Assembly: GCA_965243215.1 (NCBI GenBank)
Contig: CBDEUJ010000005.1
Location: 558,001 to 622,000, forward strand
Length of the DNA stretch: 64,000 bases
Direction of reading: 5' to 3'
DNA from: JAJEFO01 sp009843725
GTDB lineage: Bacteria > Pseudomonadota > Alphaproteobacteria > Rhodobacterales > Rhodobacteraceae
The position numbers and the translations under genes are program-made. The notes under the pieces are model-generated. The model searched no databases, had not been told where the DNA came from, and was given only the letters and a program-made list of their open reading frames with translations. Of the stretch, positions 35,572 through 43,287 are shown in pieces; positions within the stretch are counted from its first letter, which is position 1; every line of letters starts with the position of its first letter.

Positions 35572-36477
35572 CTATGCGTCGCCGAGCTCAGCCAGGGCGA
35601 GAAAGCCTGACCGGAACTTGCCAGGCCGGCACTCGAGCACTGATCGGATGAAGGCCGCATCCTTCCCGGGCCAAAGTCCTTGCAGCCATGCGGTCGCCTG
35701 GGCGCCCATGGACCCGGGTTCGGCTTCCGCCATGACCTCTTCGACCTCGGGATCAAGCAGGAGCCGCTCGCATATCTGGCCCATGACGTCCGCCAGCAGG
35801 ACTTGAAGGGTCGGGCCGTCCTGCTGCTCGACCCTCTCGATGAGATTGGCATTGTCCCTGTTGAGATAGAGACGCACGGCTCCATGGAAGTCGCGGTTCC
35901 AGTCAGCGGGCGACCAGTCGAGGTACCAGGGAGCCGAGGCTGCCGCGGTGCCCCCCAGGAGAGTCCGCAAATCGGTGACTTCTATCGGGAAGCGCGGTTC
36001 CTCACCCTCGAGACGGGTGCGGAGCGTGTCGGACCAGAGACGGTCCGCGACCCGTCGGGGCGACAGCGGCGCGCAGTCCTTCGGCGCGGCTGCGAGCAGG
36101 ATCTGCATCTGAAGATCGAGCACCAGAGACAGCTGGTGTCCCGCGATCTCGAATTCGAACTCCTCCCGCCATGCGGGCGCGGTCAATTCACGGCAATCGC
36201 GAAACAGGATCAGCCTTGGCAGTCTCCCTGCGCCCGTTCCGACGCGCACCCCGAGCGAGACACACAGGTTCTCGGCCTCGATGCGCAAGTCGTCCGCGGC
36301 GACGAGGGGGTCAAGTCGCACTGCGCGACGGACTCGCACCGTGCTCGCGGCATCCCAGTCCGGCAGGAAGTCTCCTGCATCGTTCCAGTCACTGCCATTC
36401 AGCGAAATGGACCAGGGGGCGGCCTCGACGGCGGAATCGGACAGTGTCAGGAATGGGAACGCGATACGTCCGCTCAT
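35572..36477 (-). CDS. Unknown protein of the MORC/Z1 system
   Basis: 301 residues, predicted soluble and acidic, beta-rich at the N-terminus (WSISLNGSDWNDAGDFL; VRVRRAVRLDPLVAADDLRI) and helical toward the end. No family recognised. Its start overlaps the stop of the MORC ATPase gene by four bases and its stop abuts the next start, so it is made in fixed proportion to them. The position suggests a structural or target-binding subunit of the complex; this is inference from context only. Confidence 0.82.
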   Translation of the reverse strand: MSGRIAFPFLTLSDSAVEAAPWSISLNGSDWNDAGDFLPDWDAASTVRVRRAVRLDPLVAADDLRIEAENLCVSLGVRVGTGAGRLPRLILFRDCRELTAPAWREEFEFEIAGHQLSLVLDLQMQILLAAAPKDCAPLSPRRVADRLWSDTLRTRLEGEEPRFPIEVTDLRTLLGGTAAASAPWYLDWSPADWNRDFHGAVRLYLNRDNANLIERVEQQDGPTLQVLLADVMGQICERLLLDPEVEEVMAEAEPGSMGAQATAWLQGLWPGKDAAFIRSVLECRPGKFRSGFLALAELGDA

Positions 36478-38321
36478 GGTACGCTCCGCGACAGCACGTC
36501 CGCCTCGACCGTAACGGCGCAGTCCTCTGGAACGAGGATTCGTATCTCGAACGTCCCTTCTTCGCCGCCCAACTCCAGACTTTCGGCACTTGCAGAAAGC
36601 ACCCTGTCCGAAGAACGGATCGACAGCACGGCGGGTTGCTGGACCGCCTCGTCGGTGCGACTGGCACTTGACCCCTCGATGGCCACTGCCGCCCGGGCCG
36701 TGAGGGACGTTCCGCGGCGATCGCCGTCCTGGCTCACCCTCGTCGAAAACACGGCGACGGTTCCTTCTTCCGCAAGTTCAAGCCGTACGAATGTCGGCGG
36801 GGTAGCCCTTGCTCGCACCGGTCGCGTTCGCGACCCGACACCGGTCCTTCGCCGCCTGCCGGCACCGTCGCCGCCCACGTCCTCCAGTGCGGACCCGAGT
36901 CGGCCAGCCACGCGAGCCAGCGGCGGGCCCGCGTCCGAAGTTCCGGGCTGACCCGCAGCCGCCAAGCCCATCTCGGACGCAATGCTCCTCAGTTGTCTTC
37001 GGGCAATGGTCACGAATCTCTTGGCTCTGCCGCGTGGGAAATTGTCGGGAATCCAGTCATCGTGCGCCGGCGGTTCCGAATCGGCGAATGCGCGCTCCAC
37101 TTCATCATCGCGACTGGTGACAAAGACCCCGCCCCACTCGAGGCGTTCGTCGGCAAGTGGCGTTCCCTCAAGGTATTTTACGACCAGCTCGACGGGTCGC
37201 ATTAGCGCAATGTGATGGGCGGCCGGTGGGAACAGCGAACCATCCCGGACCAGCGGGCGTCTCGGACTTCGCAGGCCCCTTTCTATCGCCAGTGTTCCGA
37301 GCTCTTTCGCCGGCCTCATTGACGAAATCTCTCTGACGTCGTTTCCCTCTCCGCTTCGGACCGCTCTCATCGCCTTCGAGAACAGGTCCAAGGGAGGAAA
37401 ATCATCCGGAGGCGGGACTGGCAGCGGCGATCCGTCAATCTCGACTTGGCATGCGAAGCGCTGGCGGGGCGGTGTATCGCGCATCATTCGTGGCCAGAAG
37501 TTCCAGAGAAGGCCCTCGACCACCCGATTTCCGATCGGGGCGAGGTCTTCGCCTTCCGTGTCGAAGTCAAGGATCATGATCGATGTTCCGGACCGGTCCC
37601 CGCTCCTTTCGGGAAGGCCAAGACCGACCGCAAGGTCCTTCGCCGCATCCCCGGTCGCGGGATCCACGATTCCGTCCTCGGGATCCGGCACGCCCCACCA
37701 GTGCCGGCCGGTGAAACGGGTACGGAATCCGTGCTCCCGAACTTCGAAGGATGGTCCGATCTGACAACCGATCAGGCGACGCCCCCCTGGTCCGGTACCA
37801 TGCGGCAGTGAGTCCACCACGATGGCGCCGCACTTGCTTGCGCGGTACAGCGCGACCTTGCCGAAACCGTATGTGCCGCCGCCCTGCTCGGTGTCTCGAG
37901 CAGTTCCGATGTTGCGCAGGAAGTCGATGAAATCGGTACGTCTCTCTCCTGCGGGAATGCGATCGGAACGGGTGGGGCCGCCAAGACCGATCGTTCCGAA
38001 GTCACAGATTTCCATCACCACAAGATTCCGTTCCGATACCATGGCTCTGAGTAGGACTCTCGATTGATCCTCATTCGGCAGTTCGGCCACGACCCGGGAA
38101 GTGAGCACGTGGTGCTGATCGCGCGTGAGGCGACGGAGCCGGATCTGGATCTGCGGTCCGTTCGCAGGCAACGCGGCGTCCGCAATGTTCTGAACGGCTT
38201 CGCGAATGACCGTCTGCAGCGGATCGAGTGACGGTGCGCCAAGCAGTCGCTGGGAATTTTCCCCGATGTTGCCCGTCGAGCCGTATCGCTCGGAATGAAG
38301 GCTGAGACATCCGGTATTCAT
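36474..38321 (-). CDS. MORC/MutL-like GHKL ATPase
   Basis: 615 residues with a Bergerat ATP-binding fold at the N-terminus: N-box IREAVQNIADA with E41 and N45, the G1 box EICDFGTIGLGG with D107, and the lid/G2 region GGGTYGFGKVALYRAS (147-162). The transducer-like middle and a beta-rich C-terminal third follow. Prokaryotic GHKL ATPases next to a Z1 helicase, a PD-(D/E)XK protein and a C5 methylase were predicted by Iyer, Abhiman and Aravind to be restriction systems and the source of eukaryotic MORC ATPases. The ATG at 38321 overlaps the upstream stop by four bases and fits the conserved N-terminus better than the longer frame to 38366. Confidence 0.9.
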   Translation of the reverse strand: MNTGCLSLHSERYGSTGNIGENSQRLLGAPSLDPLQTVIREAVQNIADAALPANGPQIQIRLRRLTRDQHHVLTSRVVAELPNEDQSRVLLRAMVSERNLVVMEICDFGTIGLGGPTRSDRIPAGERRTDFIDFLRNIGTARDTEQGGGTYGFGKVALYRASKCGAIVVDSLPHGTGPGGRRLIGCQIGPSFEVREHGFRTRFTGRHWWGVPDPEDGIVDPATGDAAKDLAVGLGLPERSGDRSGTSIMILDFDTEGEDLAPIGNRVVEGLLWNFWPRMMRDTPPRQRFACQVEIDGSPLPVPPPDDFPPLDLFSKAMRAVRSGEGNDVREISSMRPAKELGTLAIERGLRSPRRPLVRDGSLFPPAAHHIALMRPVELVVKYLEGTPLADERLEWGGVFVTSRDDEVERAFADSEPPAHDDWIPDNFPRGRAKRFVTIARRQLRSIASEMGLAAAGQPGTSDAGPPLARVAGRLGSALEDVGGDGAGRRRRTGVGSRTRPVRARATPPTFVRLELAEEGTVAVFSTRVSQDGDRRGTSLTARAAVAIEGSSASRTDEAVQQPAVLSIRSSDRVLSASAESLELGGEEGTFEIRILVPEDCAVTVEADVLSRSVP

Positions 38322-39343
38322 GAACAAAGCCGCTCCTCGAGATCGGCAAGCACTCCCGGCTCGCACCGGAACGGGGCCGCCACGGACAGGTCGACCTTGT
38401 AGGACACTTCATGAACGCCGCGTGGCGCGATGCCGTCGGTCAGCATGGAGGTCGTGAGCCGGGGAAAGTCGGGTCGGATCTCGTAAAGGCACTCGGAGTC
38501 GATTCTGAATCTGTATTGGTTCCATTCTTGGGCATCAACGTCGCTGCAGCCGACGGCAGCCAGCAATCCGCGAACCGTTTCGGGTTCGTCAGCCTTCGAG
38601 ATTGCGCCGCGAGCCAAGCCCGAGACCGAGAGCATTCCGTTGCTCACGGGCTCGATGACGATGCGAAGGAGATGCAGGGTGCCGCCAGTTGGTACTTCAA
38701 GCTGGTCCAGACCGTTGATCGTGAGATGCGATGCGCCGAGACGAACGGATGCCTTCAGTTCCAGCGACATGTCTCCGGCCCGGAAATCATGCCTGTCCCT
38801 CGCGGGTCCGCGCCACGCCCTCCATCCGGACGGCGAGCGATCGAGAAGCCTGTTGAGAACGAGTAGTTCGGCGATCAGCCCGGCAACTTTGCCCCGGGAG
38901 ACTTCCGTCCCGCCGGCGCGCATCAGAAGCGAACGAAAGTCCTCGATGGTGGACTGGGCGGCAGTCGCGCAGCAGTCGCCACGTGAAATGCGTGCGAGAA
39001 TTTCGTCCGCCACTTCGCCGAAGATGGTTTCCAGGTCCGGGGAAAGACACATCAGATCGAGGAACCGAAGAATCTGCCCCTTATGGTTGAATGACGAGAC
39101 GGAAATGGAGAGCGCATTGCCTCCATGAATTGTTGCCAGCTTCTCTTGCTCGGCGAGCGGCAGGAGCACGCGTGGCTCTTCGTCTGGTCCGATCGCCAGC
39201 CTAACCGGTCCTGCAACGGTGTACACGTCGGTCGGGATGGTATGGATCTCCAGCCCGTCACCGGGTTGCTCACCGGCCTCCACACCAGCGCGCAACAGGC
39301 CCCAGTGGCCTGTGGCCGCGATCTCCGGCCCCTCACTCGACAC
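38318..39343 (-). CDS. PD-(D/E)XK nuclease-like protein (DUF4420 type)
   Basis: 341 residues. Nuclease-fold residues are visible in order: E159 in GKVAGLIAELLVL, then W-x-G-P, D186 in RHDFRAGD, and E195-x-K197 in MSLELKAS, the classic PD-(D/E)XK layout. It is the likely cleaving subunit of the MORC-type restriction system. The GTG at 39343 is preferred: AGAGG lies six bases upstream, it overlaps the Z1 stop by 11 bases, and the longer frame to 39418 adds an Arg-rich stretch read from Z1 coding sequence. Its stop overlaps the GHKL start by four bases. Confidence 0.87.
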   Translation of the reverse strand: MSSEGPEIAATGHWGLLRAGVEAGEQPGDGLEIHTIPTDVYTVAGPVRLAIGPDEEPRVLLPLAEQEKLATIHGGNALSISVSSFNHKGQILRFLDLMCLSPDLETIFGEVADEILARISRGDCCATAAQSTIEDFRSLLMRAGGTEVSRGKVAGLIAELLVLNRLLDRSPSGWRAWRGPARDRHDFRAGDMSLELKASVRLGASHLTINGLDQLEVPTGGTLHLLRIVIEPVSNGMLSVSGLARGAISKADEPETVRGLLAAVGCSDVDAQEWNQYRFRIDSECLYEIRPDFPRLTTSMLTDGIAPRGVHEVSYKVDLSVAAPFRCEPGVLADLEERLCS

Positions 39344-41966
39344 CGGCAGCCTCTGCTTGCGCGGCCTCTTCCGCAGCAATCTCGTCGATCTCGTCCGCAG
39401 AGAGCGGACTGAGCTCAAGAGAAACGAAATCGGCTCCTTCGGTTAGCGATCCAGGGAATACGATCCCATAGCCAAGGACGTCAAACGCCGCATCCAGAGC
39501 AATGCGGACATTGGATTCGCGCTGCGGTCTGGATGTACGGTCTATCGGATACAACAGCAAAAGAGGTATCTGGCCGATGTCTCCCATGCGTGCTGCCTTG
39601 AGATCATCCCATCTGGTGCCTTCCGGCGTTTCCTCGTTACAGTCGAACAGAAGATCTCGCTTGGACATGAGCGCCTTGATGTCGGCAAAAGAGTTGCTGT
39701 CCGCAAGTCGCGCGCGATTGACCATTCTGACGGTCAGTGCCGCGCCGAGGGGTTCCGAGGACACCGGGCCATGGCCGGCCTCGACGATCCCGACGTTCCA
39801 TTCGCCGAGGCGCGGATCGCCTTGCGCGAGGAAGGGAAGGAGCATGTCGGAGGCCAGGTCGGCGTGGGTTGCATGCGCCGCGTAGGTTTCAAGGAAGCGC
39901 CGGATCGATGATCGAGGGACACTGCGCCACAGATTTCTGCCCACTGCCTCGGCCTCAGTGTCCCGGAGGCCAAGCGCTTCGGCGCGGCTGACGAGCTCGG
40001 CGGCGGCGGCCCAGTTGCGGCGCAGCAGTTCTTCGTTGTGATGGTCAAAGCGAAAGGTCTGGCGATGCGTTCCCCAGTAGCTGACGGCACACCTGCGGGC
40101 GGCTCGCATCCTGTTCGCTGCCGTGATCGCCATTCCCGGGATCGCGCGGATTCTGACCGCGACATCCATCGGGGTCAGGTTCTGTCGCCGATACTGCTCT
40201 ATGTCATCCCGGATTTCCTGTTCAACGTCGGCGAGAGCCCGGAAGCGCAACCGGAGTTCTTCGGGCATCCAGATCCGCGGAAGATCTTCGTAGCGGGACC
40301 TGTAGCCAAACCAGCGACCCATCTGGAGCAATGTGTCATACTGATTTGTCGTGCGCAGGAAATAGCTGACCGTCAACCCCTCAAGAGTCAGACCGCGAGC
40401 CAGGATCGAGCCTCCGACGACAATGTAGGTCTTCGGCCGTCCTGTGTAGTCGATGCGATCGTCGCTTGCCCCGTTCTCAACCGGAAACTCGATCGTGTCG
40501 AGTACGGTCGGGAGGAGTTCGAAGATGCGATCTACTGGAACCGCCGGTGCATCCGTGATGTTCGCCGGGATGCGTCGCTGTTCTGCGACCCAGATTTCGC
40601 GGATGCGCTTTCCCAAGTCCGACTCTCGCTCGACGATTCTCCTCCGGTTTACGTCCACCCAACCATTGATGAGTGTCGCGACGCGCTCGTGAGCGATCAC
40701 GAAGGCGGAAGTGTGGACAAGCATTGTCATGTGCCTTTCGCCTTCGCCACGCTCGTGTCGCGCGGCGCAGCAAGCCAGGAAATAGAGGATCGCCGCCTCA
40801 AGGCTGTTCGTCATCTCAGGCTGGAAGGTGTCCAGATCACGCCGACTTCGTGGCTGCAGGAGCGCCTCTTCCTCGGTCGGCACGTCGCGGATCATGTCCA
40901 GACCCTCCTCTTCGGGCCGGACATCGTCGGGGTCGGAAGGCGTCACTCCGAAGAGCCTTTCCGTGCCGAAGTAGCTGCCAGGCCTCGGAAGCGCCGTGAT
41001 GAAGTCTCTCGGGTAGAGGTCGTCGAGTTCCTGGCCCTCGGCACGGTATGGGTTGATGAGCACGTTCGCGAAGGGCGTGGCCGTATAGCCCACATACGTC
41101 ACCGCGGGCAGCAAGGACAAAAGCTCCCGAATGCGCCGGTTAATGACGGTCATGTCCAGTTCGCCGTGTGCCGAGTTTATGCTCGCCTGGTCGCACTCGT
41201 CGTCGATGACCAGTATCCGCAGCTTGCTGCGGACGGCCGGTAGGGTCCGTTTCACCGCGTGCATCAGCTCTCTCAACGGCGACACGTTCTTCTTGATGAC
41301 CGCCAGCTGTGCCTTGTCGACATGCGAAAGAAACCCTCCTTGGGGTGGTGCGCGAAAGTCGCGATCCAATTCGTTTGGCGTCAGGACCTGCCAGTTCATC
41401 GGATTGCGACAAACGAGGTCTTCAAACAGGCGCAATTGCGTCTGGAAGCGGAGCTTGTTGGTCAGACCGGCAAGAACGATGACGGTGTCGTAGCCCGCAT
41501 CGAGGGCCTTTGCGGCCACTGCGGTCATGCTTGCCGTCTTGCCAGACTGTACATGGCCGACGACAAGACCCCTGCAGGAAAACCGGTCTTTCGTCGGATC
41601 CCCCAGCAGTGACACCACTTCACTAGAAGCCTCGTCGATGGCATCTATGTCTTCCTCCGGCCATTCCTTGGCGTTCATCAGGAATTCCCGGACCGTCGGC
41701 CAGTGAAGATCGGTTGGCCTGGGACCGAAGTACCATTGGGTCCTTGGTCGAAGGACCGAATGACTGTGAAGCACCTCGATCCTGTCGAACTGCCGATCCA
41801 CGATCTCCCGAGCCTCGGAGAATTCAGCGGCGAGGCCCGTCGACAGCCCGGGTGACAGATTGTCCAGCCCCTGTCGCACTTCTTCGATCGCCGCGTCTAG
41901 GTCCTTCACCCTGGGCAAGGCCTGCAGAATTTGGCGTACTAACTCGTCGACTTGTGGTCCCGGCAC
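39333..41966 (-). CDS. Z1-domain superfamily II helicase/ATPase
   Basis: 877 residues. Walker A GHVQSGKT at 137-144, Walker B ILVIDDECD at 251-259, motif III-like YVGYTATPFANVLINP just after 290, and the Z1-type VVGGSILARGLTLEGLTVSYFLRT (split into two strands) with QYDTLLQMGRWFGYR. A helical N-terminal 120 residues precede the ATPase. Z1 proteins are the translocase of GHKL-containing restriction systems. It is the first gene of the five-gene minus operon, so the promoter should lie at 41970-42290. Probable role: move along foreign DNA and drive cleavage by the PD-(D/E)XK partner. Confidence 0.92.
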   Translation of the reverse strand: MPGPQVDELVRQILQALPRVKDLDAAIEEVRQGLDNLSPGLSTGLAAEFSEAREIVDRQFDRIEVLHSHSVLRPRTQWYFGPRPTDLHWPTVREFLMNAKEWPEEDIDAIDEASSEVVSLLGDPTKDRFSCRGLVVGHVQSGKTASMTAVAAKALDAGYDTVIVLAGLTNKLRFQTQLRLFEDLVCRNPMNWQVLTPNELDRDFRAPPQGGFLSHVDKAQLAVIKKNVSPLRELMHAVKRTLPAVRSKLRILVIDDECDQASINSAHGELDMTVINRRIRELLSLLPAVTYVGYTATPFANVLINPYRAEGQELDDLYPRDFITALPRPGSYFGTERLFGVTPSDPDDVRPEEEGLDMIRDVPTEEEALLQPRSRRDLDTFQPEMTNSLEAAILYFLACCAARHERGEGERHMTMLVHTSAFVIAHERVATLINGWVDVNRRRIVERESDLGKRIREIWVAEQRRIPANITDAPAVPVDRIFELLPTVLDTIEFPVENGASDDRIDYTGRPKTYIVVGGSILARGLTLEGLTVSYFLRTTNQYDTLLQMGRWFGYRSRYEDLPRIWMPEELRLRFRALADVEQEIRDDIEQYRRQNLTPMDVAVRIRAIPGMAITAANRMRAARRCAVSYWGTHRQTFRFDHHNEELLRRNWAAAAELVSRAEALGLRDTEAEAVGRNLWRSVPRSSIRRFLETYAAHATHADLASDMLLPFLAQGDPRLGEWNVGIVEAGHGPVSSEPLGAALTVRMVNRARLADSNSFADIKALMSKRDLLFDCNEETPEGTRWDDLKAARMGDIGQIPLLLLYPIDRTSRPQRESNVRIALDAAFDVLGYGIVFPGSLTEGADFVSLELSPLSADEIDEIAAEEAAQAEAAGVE

Positions 41967-42293
41967 ACAACTGCTCCTAAATTCATCCGGTGTCGCATCC
42001 GGTGATCTTGACGGCTTGAACCGTGCTTCGCAAGCGTCCGGTTATGGGCAGCACCCGTTCTTCGCGTTCCAATTCGTCATGCTCGACTCGATGGCGCGCT
42101 CGCACAAGTCCCCCGTTCTTCTCGGGCACTCAACGAATCAGATTGCTGCACCACGCCACTCGTTAGGGCTAGGAGAGTCCAGGCACACGTGCCCAATCAG
42201 GGGAGGCGCGAAAGGGGGTACGTCAATGCCGAGGACTTCTGGCAGCCGGTTTTGCGATGTCCGAACAAGTGGCCGGCAATCGGGAACGAATGC
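41967..42293. other. Promoter region of the MORC/Z1 operon
   Basis: No gene. A tandem direct repeat CATCCGGTG occurs at 41984-41992 and 41996-42004, twelve bases apart and 18-38 bases before the Z1 start codon; it is a candidate regulator site. The rest also serves as the downstream flank of the mobilisation-gene array. Confidence 0.5.
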
Positions 42294-42758
42294 CTACTTC
42301 CCGACTCTCACCTCGACCGACCTGGCCCCGTGCCACTCCCTCACGGCCTTCGCCAGCAGCCATTCCGCGTTCTCCGGCCCGACGAGCTTCTCGAACGCAA
42401 GGAACACCTCGTCGATCCTGCCGCCGGCGATCATCTCCGTCACTTTCACGTCACACATGAACGCGACCTGGTTGCCGATCCTCTCGATCGCCTTCTCGTC
42501 GAAGAGCTCCTCGACGAATTCCGTCATGAGCTCGACGTTGTCCGCCAAGCTCTCCTGATTGCCCGCGCTCAGCGCCAGCCGCTCCGGTTCCGGGCCCTCG
42601 TCGAAGATCGCCAGGTCCGCCTCCAGCGCCCGTTCGACGAGCCAGGGCGACGTCTTCATGCCCGCGGCGGCGGCCCGCCGCTTCGCCTCCGCCCACTGTT
42701 CGTCCGTGCAGGAGATGTAGTACGTCCTCCTTTCCGGCCTGCCTCGGGATCTCGCCAT
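42294..42758 (-). CDS. RHH-like mobilisation accessory protein, copy B' (intact)
   Basis: 154 residues. The N-terminus SRGRPERRTYYISCTDEQW and AEAKRRAAAAGMKTSPWLVE has the beta-strand plus two-helix pattern of ribbon-helix-helix DNA-binding proteins used in relaxosomes (MobC-like). The C-terminal ~100 residues are acidic and helical (NVELMTEFVEELFDEKAIER). It is the intact duplicate of the gene broken by the IS just upstream, to which it is similar along its whole length. Start shares one base with the stop of the truncated A' fragment. Function inferred from fold and setting only. Confidence 0.72.
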   Translation of the reverse strand: MARSRGRPERRTYYISCTDEQWAEAKRRAAAAGMKTSPWLVERALEADLAIFDEGPEPERLALSAGNQESLADNVELMTEFVEELFDEKAIERIGNQVAFMCDVKVTEMIAGGRIDEVFLAFEKLVGPENAEWLLAKAVREWHGARSVEVRVGK

Positions 42759-42964
42759 CAGGGATCCTCCCTCAGGCGGAGGCCGTCCTCGCCGCCATGC
42801 AGGAGGGACTGCGGACGCGTCGCGCCGGCGGTCCGCGGCAAGCCGTCCGGCCTCTCGTCGAAGGTCATGTCGTTGCGGCGATCCATGTCACGAACTCTCC
42901 TGCAAGATGCCAGCCGCTCCCCGGGCGCGAGCACGGGCGCATCACTCCCGTCTCTTCGGGCCAC
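42758..42964 (-). pseudogene. Truncated duplicate A' of the small RHH-like gene at 45557
   Basis: The readable part, with RVRDMDRRNDMTFDERPDGL and LLHGGEDGLRLRED, corresponds to the last ~60 residues of the protein at 45557 (NVREMDRRLELIFDERRDGF ... LLHGGEENLHLLEEED). The N-terminal RHH half is deleted where the frame runs into the 3' end of the upstream B gene. It may still be translated as a stub coupled to B'. Confidence 0.7.
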
Positions 42965-43277
42965 CGACGATCACCTCGACCGAACCGCCTCCGCGCCGCT
43001 CCGCCACGGCCTTCGCCAAGAGCCTCTCGGCGCGCGTCGGCCCGAAGAGCTTCCCGTAGGCCAGGAACAGCTCGTCGAACCTCCCGTCGGCGACCATCTC
43101 CGTCACCATCGCGTCGCGGACGAACGCGACCTTCTTGCCGAGCCTCTCGATCGCCTTGCCGTTGGAAAGCTGTTCGAGCGAGATCGTCATTGTCTCGATG
43201 TCGCCCATAAGCCGGTTCTGATCGTTCGGGCTCAGCGCCAGCCGCTGCGGTTCCGGCCGCGCGTCGAAGATCGACAG

Positions 43278-43287
43278 GTCCGCCTCC
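43278..43287. repeat. Target-site duplication, left copy (GTCCGCCTCC)
   Basis: Identical 10-bp sequence at 45417-45426 on the far side of the IS. Length fits the 8-10 bp duplications of ISAs1-type elements. Confidence 0.92.

Noticed and set aside
40038..41243. 401-codon plus frame opposite the Z1 helicase
   Set aside because: Antisense of a gene with clear Walker A, Walker B and Z1 motifs.
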